Notes: generated by a model from the sequence alone, not told the origin. A DNA stretch of 64,000 nucleotides from Muscardinus avellanarius (GCA_963383645.1 OY726572.1:24435292-24499291), one strand, 5' to 3'; counted from the stretch's first letter, positions 21,079 to 33,241 are shown. Made by a program: numbers and translations.

Positions 21079-21240
21079 AGAGGAGAGGACTCCCTCTGAA
21101 ACCTTTGTGAGGAGTGTGGTCCTGTGGACACCTCAGTTGCAGATTTGGGAGTCCAGAACCCTGAGAGGATGAATTTCTATTTTTTGAAGCCACCCAATTT
21201 GTGGTAATTTATTATAGCTGCCCTGAATATAGTTAGTGTT
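21079..21240 (+). mobile_element. MLT1-like LTR, right part
   Basis: 'gtccagaaccctgagaggatg', 'tttgaagccacccaatttgtgg' and 'attatagctgccctgaatatag' are the standard 3' landmarks of this LTR class. Confidence 0.65.
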
Positions 21241-21264
21241 CTTTTCCTTCATTTTTACAGCACT

Positions 21265-21645
21265 TAAAAAAATTGTTGGAAAGGAAAATGAATGGAACGC
21301 AAAGATATTATGCTGAGTGAGATCAGCCAGCTCAGCCACAGAAAGTGGAGGGCCATATGTTGTTACTCTTGTGGAAGCTAAAGAGAAACCAGGAAACAAA
21401 GAGGACTTCAGATAAATGAGGGGGACACTGGTGGAATGGGGGAGGAGAAAGGGAGAGCTGATGATGGAAACATTTGAATAAACAATTTGAATAATCCTTT
21501 GTTCATACATGAAGTTATCTGTATTAATGGAAATATTATCTATGGGGAGGAGTGGTGGGAAGGAAAACACATAACAAATGCAGTGTGCAAGTATGTTCCA
21601 TCACTCTGAACCTCATTGTGATGTATAATTACAATGCATCAATTT
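21265..21645 (+). mobile_element. L1 3' end fragment, rodent-lineage type
   Basis: 'gaatggaacgcaaagatattatgctgagtgagatcag' corresponds to 14000-14030 of the full-length L1. The purine-rich 3' UTR and 'attacaatgcatcaatttaaaa' also match in order. It is older than the 8-15 kb copies. Confidence 0.7.
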
Positions 21646-21659
21646 AAAAAATTATTAGA

Positions 21660-21860
21660 AGCCAGGCGTGGTGGCACACGCTTGTAATACCAACATTAGA
21701 GAGGCTAAGACAGGAGGATCACGGTTCTCAGACAACCTCAGCTACTTAGTGAGGCCCTCTGCAACTCAGTGAGACCCTGTTTCAAAAATAAAAAATAGGG
21801 CAGGGGCTGTAGCTCAGGAGTCAAATGCCCTTGAGTTCCATCCCCAGACTCACAAAAAAA
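21660..21860 (+). mobile_element. B1-dID SINE with target duplication
   Basis: Complete dimer. A direct repeat 'aaaaaattattaga' lies at 21646-21659 and 21855-21868. It is inserted in the A-rich tail of the L1 fragment to its left, a preferred A-rich target. Confidence 0.9.
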
Positions 21861-22466
21861 TTATTAGAGAAATACATATTTATTGAAGAAAATTTGGAAA
21901 ATAAGCAAACAAAAATTTAAATTTCCATTTTCTATCATTCAACCATTTTAATATTTTATATCCTTAACTTTTCTGTATATGTCAATAGAGACATATAAAG
22001 TTGTGATTGGCACAAATTATATACTTGTTACATATTTTCATATAATTCTATATTTAATATGAATTATATGTTGACAAAATATAGTTATCATACTATAGAT
22101 GATAAATTACTATAGTTATGCAATTGTTCTACTTTTTCAATTACAACTGTATTTACTAACTATTCTTCTACAGCATGGTTTTTAATGGCTGCATGCTATT
22201 CTACTATATAAATGAATAGTATTTTCATTAATTTCCTATGTGACATGTAGGTTGTTTATAGTATCACACACAAAGGTGTGTTTATATAACACACAAAGGT
22301 GAGGTTAAATTTTATGGTTTGAATTTGTTAGTGTACTTAATTTTTCCTTAGAACAAAATCCTGGAAGTGTAAATACTTCATTTAAAGTTATCTGATTTCT
22401 TTGACTTCTATTTTTCTCTCTTCATTCTGCTTCTAAATGTCACAATACTTATGTTGTGTGTGTATA

Positions 22467-22469
<3 letters not shown>

Positions 22470-22515
<46 letters not shown>
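22470..22515. repeat. (TG)n microsatellite
   Basis: About 23 TG units. No SINE end abuts it. Confidence 0.95.
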
Positions 22516-22521
<6 letters not shown>

Positions 22522-23239
22522 TGGGATAAGAGAGGAAGTGAGAGAAAGAAAAAGAAAAAATGGAAATAGAGACAAAAAGTTATTTTTTCTTATAAGCATT
22601 AATTCAATTAGTGTTTTATTGAAACTCTTTGCCAAGGACACAAAAAGATTAGTTATTTTCTTCCTTTGTTGAGCTCTATATCCATTATGCTATCTAAAAA
22701 TAATTATCATCACAGGAGCCAAAATACAGACATTCAATAAGAAACATTCAAATTCTCAACATTTATTTGCCAGAAGTTTAAGGTATAGTCATTTGTAGAA
22801 ATGGCTGGGAATAATTTTCTTCACCAATACATTAACCAAAAGCAGTGTCTATATGGGTATGACTGTGTCTCTTGAGAAGTTGGTAACATGCTTACATGGG
22901 GAGGGGTACTGTAAAGTCTAGAAAAGTGCAAATAAACAAGCCTGTACAGTTTTGCTTAAAAGAGTTCTAGTCAATACTTTCCGAATTTAGTTTTGTGACT
23001 TATGCTGTGGTATTCTATGTTTCATAAAATAATCAAGTCAGATCTGGATTTATATTTTTACCTCATTTTATTCCAATACCAATTGGAAAGGTTGTTCAAC
23101 TCTTAGACCTCAGATGCATAAGTATGGAAAGTGCTATGAATTATCTCCAAAGCTCATGCCACTATATAGTGCTATAATGGAAGAGAAAAAGGTAGTAAAG
23201 CTTTCTTGAAAATATAAACAAAAATACCCTTTTGCCTTT
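22516..23239. other. No recognised gene or repeat
   Basis: AT-rich. The stretch before it (21870-22450) has a LINE-like look ('aatggctgcatgctattctactatat') but I cannot place it. Confidence 0.4.
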
Positions 23240-23379
23240 AGTAAGTGGCTCTCAACAAAAATTTTAAAAATATTTTCTGGAAGTATAAATTACATACAAT
23301 TTATTTATTTAAAGTATATAGTTTATAAACATTCATTTTATCTATTTGTAGTCAATCCCTGGCACTAAAGTACTGATCT

Positions 23380-23381
<2 letters not shown>

Positions 23382-23432
<51 letters not shown>
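23382..23432. repeat. (TG)n, the (CA)n tail of a SINE
   Basis: About 25 TG units running straight into 'ttactagggattgaaccc', the 3' end of a minus-strand SINE. In SINE orientation this is a (CA)n tail. Confidence 0.95.
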
Positions 23433-23438
<6 letters not shown>

Positions 23439-23630
23439 GGATTGAACCCAAGGGCATTCTCTCTGAGCTACACCACCAGCCCTATTTTTTATTTTTTATT
23501 TTGAAACAGAGTCCCACTATATTGTGGAGGGCCTCGCTGAGTAGCTGAGGCTGGTTGCAAACCTGCTATCCTCCTGTCTCAGCCTCCAAAATACTGGGAT
23601 TACAAATATGCTCCACCATACCTGGCTTTC
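23433..23630 (-). mobile_element. B1-dID SINE, minus strand, (CA)n tail
   Basis: 'gggattgaacccaagggcattct' (ID) and 'tgggattacaaatatgctccaccatacctggct' (B1) in reverse order. Confidence 0.88.
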
Positions 23631-23914
23631 TTCTGATCTACTTTTTTAATTTTTGTTCTTTCAGAATTCCATCTAAATGAAATCATACATACAGTATGAA
23701 GACTTGTATTTAATTTCTTCCATTATGTTTTAATATTTAGCCATATTGTTGTATATATCAGTCAGTCATTCTTTTTCTTACTAAATAGTATTCCATTATA
23801 TGAATATTCTGCATTTTGTTTACCCATTTACCAGTTGGTTGGCATTTGGTTATCTATGTAATTTCACTAACTTCTTTTGTTTTTCTCATTTCCTTCTACT
23901 TTCTTTATACATCC

Positions 23915-24073
23915 GAGCTACAGCCCAGCCCTATTTTTACTTCTCATTTTCAAAAAGGGTCTCGCTAAGTTTTAGAGGGCCTCACTAAGTAGCTGAGGCT
24001 GGCCACGAACCTGCGATCCTCCTGTCTCAGCCTCCCAAGTACTGGGATTACAAGTATGCCCCACCACTCCTGG
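23915..24073 (-). mobile_element. B1-dID SINE, minus strand, most of the ID half missing
   Basis: Starts at 'gagctacagcccagccctattt' and runs through the B1 half to 'ccaccactcctggct'. The 3' end of the element is absent. Confidence 0.82.
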
Positions 24074-24163
24074 CTCCTTCTACTTTCTTTGTGTTTAATT
24101 TGCTCTTCATTTTCTAGTTTCTTAAGGTAGAAGCTTAAATTGCTGATTTTAGACCTTTCTTTC

Positions 24164-24381
24164 TTTTTTTTTTTTTTTTTGGTGGTACTGGGGGTGGAAC
24201 CCAGGGGCTTTCTACCTCCGCGCTATACTCCCAGAGCTATTTTATATTTTATTGGGAAACAGGGTCTCACTAAGTTGCTGAGAGCCTCACTAAGAGGCTG
24301 AGGCTGGCTTTGAACCTGCGTGATCCTCCTGTCTCAGCTTCCCAAGCGCAGGGATTACAAGTGTGCGCCACCACACTGGGC
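24164..24381 (-). mobile_element. B1-dID SINE, minus strand
   Basis: Poly-T tail at 24164-24180, the ID half ('ggtactgggggtggaaccca'), and the B1 half to 'gcgccaccacactgggca'. Full length. Confidence 0.9.
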
Positions 24382-24384
24382 AAT

Positions 24385-24925
24385 TTTAGACCTTTCTGTT
24401 TTTCCAATAGAAGCACAGAATATGGTTCTTTTGAAAATATGGTTCCTTCCCAATAGAACCATGTCTCTAAAACAATGGCAGAGATCTATAGGTACCAGTA
24501 TTCAAGAGCCCCCAACAAGGGCGAAGACTCACTCTCATCACCACGCAGTGGTGGAGGCAGCTCATGGATGCCTTCTCCCAGACATGTGCTCCCAATCGTC
24601 CCCTCTAGGGACTCACTGTTAACACAAACAACTGGCCAAAAATCACAGCATTTGACAACATGGAAGACAGTAGATAATATATAAAATTGAAAACCTGCTA
24701 AAGAGCAGTACATTTTATGTTATTAAAAATAGGAGATAAATAGAAAGGTTTTATCTTTGGTGAGCGAAAGCCTAAAATTAAGGGGTGAACAAGAACTATA
24801 GTTTTCCCATGTATAACCTTGTATTATTTGTTGATTTTTAAAGAAATTCTTATTAGTTTATTACTATATATGCATTATAGTTATTATACATATGTATATA
24901 ATTAAATTTTAAAGAAGCCACTAGG
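24385..24925. other. No recognised gene or repeat
   Basis: A 100-codon frame at 24320-24622 begins inside the SINE and is an artefact. The remainder is AT-rich. Confidence 0.45.
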
Positions 24926-24927
24926 TT

Positions 24928-25138
24928 TTTGTTTTGTTTTTGTGGTACTGGAAATTGAACCAAGGGACATTTTACCTCTGAGCTATACCTCCAGTTTTAT
25001 TTTATTTTTTATTTTGAAACAGAGTGTCACTAAGTTGCTGAAGGCCTTGCTAAGTTGCTAAGGCCAGCCTCAAACCTGCCATCCTCTTGTCTCAGCCCTC
25101 AAGTACTGGGATTACATGAGTGGACCACCAAACCTGGC
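24928..25138 (-). mobile_element. B1-dID SINE, minus strand
   Basis: Tail 'gtttttgttttgtttttg', then 'gtggtactggaaattgaacc' and the B1 half to 'ccaccaaacctggca'. More diverged than its neighbours. Confidence 0.85.
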
Positions 25139-25283
25139 AGAATCACTAGGTTTCAATTAGCTTCTATGATTTTTTAACAGAAGTTTTTATTTTTATTTCA
25201 TCCTATACACTGCTCTTCTTCTAACTTTGGGAAGCATCTTTACGTGGTTGGCCAGTAGTTTTGCATGTTTGAAATATTTTCCA

Positions 25284-25286
<3 letters not shown>

Positions 25287-25330
<44 letters not shown>
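25287..25330. repeat. (AT)n microsatellite
   Basis: About 22 AT units, self-complementary and able to extrude as a cruciform. Confidence 0.95.
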
Positions 25331-25334
<4 letters not shown>

Positions 25335-25564
25335 CAGTTCCCAGCTTTATGATGTCTTAAAGGAGCACGTTAAAAATTATAAATTAGGAGGTACATACCC
25401 TGCTTCGGTCATATCTATTATAACCTCCCATCTGGCTACAGGCATGAGGACACGTATTCTAATCAGCTGACAATGCAAAGACCTTTTCTTCACTAACTTT
25501 AGTAGGACCTGATTCACACATGTCAAGTACTTACAAAGCAGCATGGTCCAGGCCAGAGCCTTTC

Positions 25565-25690
25565 TCATGCATCATTACAACTCTCTGAAGTAGGTGCTAT
25601 TATTGTCCTCCATGTTTCCCAGCTAAGGAAACTGAGGATTAGGGAGGTTAAGATCCTCCCCTCCAATCATCCGACTAGTGAAAAACAGAA
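25565..25690 (-). mobile_element. MIR remnant, minus strand
   Basis: 'cattacaactctctgaagtaggtgctattattgtcc' and 'ctaaggaaactgagg' are reverse-orientation MIR landmarks. Confidence 0.65.
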
Positions 25691-26589
25691 TCCATTTTGT
25701 CAAACTTCAAAATCCATGCTGTTATTCGCTGCACAATTCTGCTTCTTGTGAATTTTATGGCACAATATCTCTGCAGGGTATCTGCTTCCTACATCAGTGT
25801 TGCTGGAAAACTGGTTGTCACCAAGGAAATGATGCATTCCCCCACACATTTTCCATCTCTCTATAAGTGCTGTGAGATAAAACACATAGCTGATTTTCCT
25901 TTGCCTCAATCCAGTTTCCACTCAGCAAGGCTACAGAGAGATTCACTCAAAAGGAGTCCATAGGGAAAATATTAAGATGGTCTTAATTATTTAAAAATTT
26001 CTTCTAGGAATTATTTTAAGGCCATTCAGTAGTACATCCAAAAATAGACAGCTTGTGGGAGAGATTAGCCAAGATGTCTAATGATCTCCAGGTGACATCC
26101 TACCTGAAATAGTGGGAGACAGGTATTTTGTTCCCTAAAATATTTGATTTTCTGAGGATTTAAGGGCTATAAAATTCTGTAATCAGAAGAGCATTATAGC
26201 AAGATATCTGGGTGGAGAACATGGGTTATTAGCCAAATATATGTTACTATAACAAAATGCCTGATGCTGGATACCTTATCAGGAAAAGAAATTCATTTAG
26301 CTCACAGTTTGGAGGTTTAGAAGCATGGTACCAACCTCTGCCTGGCACTGGTGAGGGCCTCATGGTGGCTGGTCTCACGATGGAGATAGTATGTGCAGAA
26401 GAAACCACACAGAAAGACAGGAAGTCAGAGACAAGGAAACGTCCAAGTTCACTTTTTTATAACAGCCTGCTCTCAGAGGTATAAATCCATTTCTACCTGG
26501 CCTAATCTGCCTCCACAGACAGTAGTAATCCACTCGTGGAGGTGGAACCCTCATGTTCCATTACCTTGCAATAGACTCCTCTTGTTTTC

Positions 26590-26666
26590 CCTCCCTTCTT
26601 TCCTTCCTTCCTTCCTTCCTTCCTTCCTTCCTTCCTTCCTTCCTTCCTTCCTTCCTCCTCCTCCTC
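26590..26666. repeat. (CTTC)n/(CCT)n microsatellite
   Basis: Pure CTTC units followed by CCT units. In the orientation of the adjacent minus-strand SINE it is an (AGG)n(GAAG)n tail. Confidence 0.95.
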
Positions 26667-26830
26667 CCCCAATACTGAAGATGAAACTCAGGGCCTCACA
26701 CATGATAGGCCAGTGCTCTATCACTGAGCAATAACTACAGCCCTTTTTATTTTTTATTCTGAGTCTGGGTCTTAGTAAGTTGTCCAAATCTGAGGTCCTC
26801 CTGCCTCACCCTCCTGAGTAGTAGGCTCTA
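26667..26830 (-). mobile_element. B1-dID SINE, minus strand, diverged
   Basis: 'aatactgaagatgaaactcagggcc' with the ID boxes degraded, then 'tcctcctgcctcaccctcctgagtagtaggct'. Shorter than full length. Confidence 0.65.
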
Positions 26831-26930
26831 CCTCTTAAAGGTTCCAGTACCTGATCACTCCTCATGCTGGGGACAAAAGCCCACGGCACTTGGGGGCACA
26901 AGCTATGCCCAGACCATAGCAAGCAGTGTG

Positions 26931-28607
26931 TTCAGATTACCATAGTCCTCTCACCACCACACACAGCCACAGGCAATCCTCGCACGCCAGTTTACGTTGT
27001 TCTGCTTGTAGCCTTTAGAAAGAAACATTTCCTTGACAGCATTTGCAAATCATGTTTTGTTTTCCTCCTCTAGAATAATTTGCACCACAAAAATTCTTCC
27101 ATATGTCAGAGTTGGTCTCATCACTTTGCTTGGAGGAGGAGGGAGGCAGGGAAGAAGACCACAGTTATGGAGCTAGTTTAAACCAGAGCGTGTATACATG
27201 TTGTAATGGCATCTTCTTGGTATAATGCTCAAAAACTTTGTTCCTGCAGGCTTCATCTCATTTCTAAAGTGTAGATGATTTTGCATTAAGCATCAGGTTT
27301 GACGTGAAAAATAGATCAATGTAGCTGAGATACAGCTTAGTATCCTGGATTTTGATAATGCTAACGGCTTAACTGTTATTGCACATTATATTCCTCTTTA
27401 CCTAGCTGATGATCATAACGCACTGTGAAGATGAAGGCAGAAGTATTACCTCGCTGTGGAAATGCGATGGAAACTCCTGTGGATGGTTGTGCACACTATC
27501 TATTTCATTTGACTGTGGCTCATTGAGGGATATGGTGGTGTTAAGGGATATCCACTGAGCTATGGGGATAGTGAGATCAAGTCATGAAATGACAACGGGG
27601 CTTCCTTGACCTTCTCTGGACCTCTCGAACCTGGAAGTTCCCAAGTTCAGCAAGTACTTAAATACACAGCTTCCATTCATACAAAGGACAGGTCAACCCC
27701 ATGTTGCACTGAAGTCCTTCTCTGCAGTCATGTGAACAAGCCGGGATTCTGCAGGAAACAAGGTCTAGGTTCAGAGATGAAGAATTTCTTTTCTTTTAAC
27801 CTCCTGTTTTCTCTCTGGGAATATCCAAAAATTGTGCCTCTTCCTAGCTTAAATTCAGGACTAATTATCATGCCCTATTATTCTTATTGGGAGATGAGAG
27901 GGCAGGATAGGGGGATTACATCTAAATAAATTATGAAGAGCATGCAAATAACACTTTAAATGCCACATCCTGTACAACGTCCTCACTTTGTTATCATTTG
28001 CATAAATTACAAACATGCAATTGTGAATGTTCCTAAGAGATGTTTTTCTAAAGCAGTTCATGTCACAAACATCAAAAGGCAATATCCAATAAGGATTCAG
28101 GTAAGACAAAAATATTTACACCTGCCTTGAAGCCCCAGGAACCCTGTTCTTCTTGCTCCTTCCTGCAGCCCCAGGCCGCTCACTTTGATCTGGGGCTGCT
28201 GCCACTCTCCAAATCCCACGGTGTTGCTCAACGAGGCTGCCATAATTCCAACAGCTGCTACACCCTATGTGCCTGCCTGCACCTATGTATCCCCAAGCCT
28301 TCAACCAGTAACACCTCCAATGCCACCACCTAGCTGAGATGGAAGCCGCCCGACACCATCTCCTGTACTGTCCGTTATTGCACCAGAGTTCAAAGCAGCT
28401 GCAGCACCATCTCCCCTACACTTGCTTCATCGCTCATCCTCCATCTTCCTGACCTTGCCTCCACAAAGCCATCATCAAGGGCATCTCCTCTGCTGCCACC
28501 AAGACCTCTTCTGGCTGGTCTACTGAACTGCACACTAATGATCAGGTTCCCCCATGTTTCATAGTTTACCTATGGCACCATTTATTAGCACAGTTTCACA
28601 GTGGACT
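26931..28607. other. No recognised gene; CpG-poor unique DNA
   Basis: No repeat landmarks up to about 28110. Between 28120 and 28550 the sequence is C-rich with Pro/Ala/Ser-rich short frames and several stops. It could be a decayed retrocopy but I recognise no parent gene. Confidence 0.4.
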
Positions 28608-28776
28608 TAGTGGTTCTTGGCTCTGGCCGCACATTATAATCACTTGGAGACCTTTGAAAACATTCCGATGCTTGGATCCCATGCCCAGAGATGCTGATTT
28701 AATTGGTCTGGGCATTGCTATGTTTTCCAAGTGATACTGATGGGCACCCACAGTTGAGAATGATAGTTCTATCACC
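28608..28776 (+). mobile_element. MER5A-type hAT-Charlie DNA transposon remnant
   Basis: Begins 'gtggttcttggctctggccgcacattataatcacttgg' and ends 'ccacagttgagaatgata'. The partly self-complementary ends and 'atcccatgcccagagatgctga' interior match MER5A. Confidence 0.75.
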
Positions 28777-28886
28777 ACTATAGCCATACCTATATGTGAA
28801 GGATAGGTAATACTTACCAGTTTAACAGGCCGTATCAAACACACATTAGTAGGATACTGAGTGAACTTAATGGAGTACATATGCAA

Positions 28887-28888
<2 letters not shown>

Positions 28889-28927
<39 letters not shown>
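28889..28927. repeat. (GT)n, the (CA)n tail of a SINE
   Basis: About 19 units directly joined to 'gataccagggatttaaccc', the 3' end of a minus-strand SINE. Confidence 0.95.
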
Positions 28928-28928
<1 letters not shown>

Positions 28929-29113
28929 TACCAGGGATTTAACCCAGAGGCATTCTACCTTATAACTATACCCCCAGCCCAATTTTATTTCTTATTTGGA
29001 AACAGGGTCTTGCTAGGTTGATGACAGTCTCACTTCTTGATAAGGCTATTCAAGAACCTATCTCAGCCTCCCAAGTACTGGGATTACAGGCATGCACCTC
29101 CACATCCAGCTCC
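28928..29113 (-). mobile_element. B1-dID SINE, minus strand, (CA)n tail
   Basis: 'ataccagggatttaacccag' (ID) and 'gggattacaggcatgcacc' (B1) in reverse order. Confidence 0.85.
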
Positions 29114-29624
29114 CACAACATTTTTATATTGCTAAGAGCTGTTTTTGTGGTGTTCCTGGTTCAAGTATTCAGGGACTATGTAGTGGGGTACTTCCTTCAG
29201 CATTAGTTCTAGGGTCTCTACTATTCCCAGAACCCTGAGGATTAAGCAGCTATAACTAAAACCCATAGTTTTGGGCAACATGCAGCAGGAAATGGTCCAC
29301 AAGTCCACTCAGGTGATGAATTGTCCCCCAATTAGGATGATGATGTAACGAATGTGCATCTTCCTCTTACATTTAAGAGTTATTTCCTACCCTGTTCTCA
29401 GTGCATGGGGTATGTCATATGAAATCACATAGTCAGGAATGAACTTGATGTACCTCTATGCACTTGCCTAGCTCTAAGAGTCCATTCTAATCATGATGGT
29501 AGCCCCACAATAAGACCCTGGATGGACAGAGATGGGGATGAGCAATAGACCATGAATCTAGGACCTACAGCAGGCTCACCAAAGAGGTACAGCATCACCC
29601 TCAGCGACCTGGGAGGTGGCACTA
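29114..29624. other. No recognised gene or repeat
   Basis: Unique-looking. Nothing could be supported. Confidence 0.45.
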
Positions 29625-29815
29625 CTTCATGGTGAAAAGCATGGGTTAGGTGATGAGCTTCTATTTGAATTCCAAGTCCACTCTCTCTGGAGTGCATAAA
29701 TTGGAGGTAGTCCTGATTGCCTAATCCATAGAGTTGTCTTGAGGATTAAACAAAGTAATGCATGTAAAGCTACTTAGCATAGTGCCATGATAAGTAATTA
29801 ATGTTTTCTAATAAT
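29625..29815 (+). mobile_element. MIR SINE remnant
   Basis: 'agcatgggttaggtgatgag' and 'gttgtcttgaggattaaa..taatgcatgtaaagc..agcatagtgcc' are the MIR 3' block. Confidence 0.65.
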
Positions 29816-30935
29816 TCACATCAAAGTTTTCACTTTGCATAACTTTAGAAATCTTTTAGGGGATTAAAAAACAGAAAGGACCATGGGAAGACATCCTAAT
29901 CATGTTATTCATTGTTAATTTGAAAGCAGAATGGGTAGAGTCTGTGAAGAAGAAAAAAAGTGAGGGGAAAAATGATTGTCTGGTCCTTATCCAACACCTC
30001 TGTCTTCTGAGTAGAAAGGGAAGCTCTTTCTCTTAGGTTCAACAGCAACTGACTCTTGTCATTCTCCCTCCTGATAAAAGATAGGGAGCTAGGGAGGAAA
30101 GAAAGAGTCTGAACCAGACAGTTCCCAAAGGACTTAAGCCAAGAGAAAAGCCTTCACAGTCCCAGGCCATGATCTCCAGGGTGTTGATCAGAATCCAGGA
30201 TACAGGCTGTTGAAATCTTTCACATTTCAATCACTAACTTCCCAATGACCACTGCATTCAGGCCCATCAGGAAAAGTCGATCACGCCCATTAGATAGCAA
30301 AATAAAGGCACTCTGCTACTCTACAGGACAGAGTTCCTGAGTGTTTATGTGCCAAGGCAGTAAAGTCAGGATATGATGGCTCCAAATCGGCTTTCCCCCG
30401 ACCTCCTAACGTCCTTAACTTGACTCGTAGCTGAACACCACTCAGGGAAGAGAAATTTTCTCTCACCTTTGGTAAATAGAAAGAAAAAAATCAATAAAAT
30501 AATTTCCAATCTGTTCCTTACAACTCGATGCCCCACTGATCAGAGTAAGACAGGAACAAACGCATTAGCTCTGAGAGAAAACAGCTTTTGGAAATAAGAT
30601 TTGATCTAGTTGGCTGAGCAATCATTATGCTTGAAATTCTCTGTGCCATGTTTGCCAGTCGATAGAGCACACAGGGATGTAGACCGTGGGGACAGAGCTT
30701 CTCCTCCAACACCAGCTTCTAGACCGTGTCTATAATTGCTATCAAGATCATCAAACCATCCAGAGACTTCAGGGAAAAGCTTAATTTTCACCAAAATGAA
30801 GCAACAACTAGTTTGTAACAAAATAAGAGAGTTCCCATTGGGACCAGCTCCATTCAAGCTTCTCAAATTGGAAATCCTATCTTTCCCTAAAGGATTATTT
30901 TATATATTTTAATTCTAATTTTTATTTGTTATTGT
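29816..30935. other. No recognised gene or repeat
   Basis: Unique-looking. Minus-strand frames of 60-86 codons around 30500-30870 overlap one another and show no domain. Confidence 0.45.
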
Positions 30936-30937
30936 TT

Positions 30938-31100
30938 GCAGTGCTGGGGGTTGGACCCAGGGCTTTATGCATGCTAAACAAGCACACTACCCTGAACTAC
31001 ATCTTCTGCCCTTTTTATTTTTATATTTATTTGTTTACTTATTTATGTATTTATTTATTTGCTACAGGGTCTCCCTAAGTTGCCCAGGCAGGCATCGAAT
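30938..31100 (-). mobile_element. Diverged ID/B1-type SINE, minus strand
   Basis: 'cagtgctgggggttggacccagggctttatgcatgctaaacaagcac' is an older ID-like 3' end. It is followed by a TTTA-rich linker and 'acagggtctccctaagttgcccaggc'. More diverged than the others, perhaps an older SINE lineage. Confidence 0.65.
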
Positions 31101-33016
31101 TCACAGACCACTTAAAGATTTTAATCAAAGTTTAGTTCCTATTAGCCTCTACTTGACCCATCCCCATTCAACCAAGTCTTTGGGGCTAAACCCACTCAAG
31201 TCTCAAAGACAGGAACAAATCAGAAATCCCATTGCTCTCAGTGAACAGGGTCTGTATCAGTTGGACTGGGGCAATACCTAAGCCCTTGATATCCTATTCC
31301 AAAATTATTCTAATATCCATCTGATTTTAAGAATGCTATTTTCTAGAGCCCCCATGGTTATGTCCATTCACAGGACAGAGTTTCTTGGATATTATTGACA
31401 AGCTATCCTTCTCGAGCCTGTACTCTAATGAGTCACTAGCTTAGCCCCAGGCTTCTCTTCTTCCATAATTGCTTTTCTCTAGCCCCAAGAGTGTCACCCT
31501 ACCATGCCTGCCTGAATTACGAGAAACATTTGTGTCTTGTTTCTGTTTCTTTGCTCCACTCCAAAATAACCTAATCTCAGACTAAGCATTTGAACTACAA
31601 GCTATGTGGCCTTGGGAAAATTACCAAATGCCACATAAGCCAGACTAAACTTTCAGTGAGGCAGGCTCTACCGCCGCAGTACTAGCCATGTGCTTCTAGG
31701 CAAGTCAATTTACCAGCTGTCAGCATTGAATTTGCATTTCAGGTTTACCTAGTGTAATGTGAACAGCTGGTGTGCAGCCCAGATCCTCGGTTCTAGAACA
31801 GACAAGATCTCCCAGTGTTGTGAACATTGGCTCCTAACACTCACAGCTGCCCCTCCTTTGAAGAATTGCCCTGTGCCCAGGAAAATGAAGCTTTGGTAGC
31901 CTGTAGCCAATGACTGGTTAATCTAGGGTATGAAGAGTTAGCTCCTTTGCTTCAAAGTGGGGCTGCCTGTTCTTCAACACTATTTCTACTCCAGAGCATC
32001 CCATGGGAACAATTTGAGGCTGAGCCATTGCTAAGATCACATCCTGCATTTCCCCCTTCTTCTCATTGCCGACCTCAGGAAGGATCTCTCTTAATAAATT
32101 CCTTGTCCACATATCCCCAAACCCTTGCTTAGGCTCTACTCCCAAGGACACTGACCAAAGCAACTAGGATGGTGTGGAGAAAGTGGGTTGGAGCAGGTGA
32201 AGAGGAAAGGCAGGGAAACATGAGACTTCTGCAATCATCCAGTTAAGAAATGGTGCTTTTCAGTTCTACTCTGAAATTCTACAGCTCTCTGAGTAGGATG
32301 CTGTTAGTAGTCACAACGAGCTCATTAACACAGCTCCATATGTTAGAACTGACTTAGGTCACACTGGCACCATGCATTGTTTATTCCACTGAGGCTGGTG
32401 GCCAAAGAAATAGCAGAGGAAAAACAGCAGCCTTTGATTTATCAGGCAACCAGATCAGAAAAATAGATCACTTCCCAGCTCTCCAATGGAACTTGAAATA
32501 AAATTCTACTGGGGATCCAAAGACAAGTCTCTTGATGTAGTGTGCAGTTGATTACACATAGACTATCCGGGGACCATTAGCAACTGGAGCCATCTTCCCA
32601 CTGCCCCCTGCAGCTTCCTCTGGAGTCAGCAGGTGTTACAGGATGCAACTTTAACATAACTGGAAAGCCAGCCTACTGCAGATCAGAGACATCAGGATGA
32701 AGCCAAAACCAGATGGGTTTGGGGATTATCTATAACTTCAATCTACATGGGAGTGCATGCATTTCCTTTGACAGGTAAGTACTGCAGCGTCTTTCAAATG
32801 GATCTTCAGAGATATCCTCAGGAATCTGAAGTTCTTGTGATAACAATTTTTTCCTCTTTTAATTTTTTACAATAACTTTTGAAAGATTAATCTTGGTGTA
32901 TTCTATATCTTATGGATGGCCACTGATAACTAAACACCTCCATAAAATTCCAATCTTGGTGCTATAATTGGGTGTTGACCACCATGGCACCAAGTGATAA
33001 CCTGGGACTGCAGTGC
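31101..33016. other. No recognised gene; weak MIR-like patch
   Basis: A patch at about 31590-31740 ('gctatgtggccttgggaaaatt', 'atgtgcttctaggcaagtca') resembles MIR twice. The rest looks unique and no frame stands out. Confidence 0.4.
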
Positions 33017-33240
33017 TTTTTTTTTTTTTTTTTTTTTTTGGCACCGGGAATTGAACCCAGGGACATTATATTTCTCATACACTCCCACTCTCCTTTATAA
33101 TTTTTTTTAAATTTTGAAACAGTGTCTCACTATGTTGCTGAAGATCTTGATAAATTGTTGAGGCTGACTTTGAACCTGTGGTCCTTCTGTCTCAGCCTTG
33201 TAAGCACTACAATTACAGGGATGTGCCCCATGCCTGGCTT
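33017..33240 (-). mobile_element. B1-dID SINE, minus strand
   Basis: Poly-T at 33018-33039, then 'ggcaccgggaattgaacccaggg' and the B1 half to 'ccccatgcctggctt'. Confidence 0.88.
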
Positions 33241-33241
33241 A

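Larger units (their letters stand above)
23240..23870 (-). mobile_element. Old L1 3' end, minus strand, split by a SINE
   Basis: Reverse-strand old-L1 landmarks: 'ttaaatgaaatcatacatacagtatgaag'-type block, 'tagtattccattatatgaatattctgcattttgtttacccatt' and 'ccagttggttggcatttggt'. The SINE at 23433-23630 sits within it. Confidence 0.6.
26242..26921 (-). mobile_element. MaLR (MST/THE1-like) LTR, minus strand, split by a SINE
   Basis: Starts TGTTACTATAACAAAATGCC and ends CCATAGCA (TG..CA). The internal order 'gcctgatgctggatacctta', 'ggtgagggcctcatggtgg', 'acagtagtaatccactcgtgg', then after the interruption 'cctcttaaaggttcc' and 'catgctggggaca' is that of a reversed MaLR LTR. It is divided by a microsatellite and SINE at about 26586-26830. 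Frames here, including 26393-26734, are artefacts. Confidence 0.75.

Noticed and set aside
25287..25330. (AT)n as a cruciform regulatory element
   Set aside because: An ordinary dinucleotide microsatellite with no supporting context.
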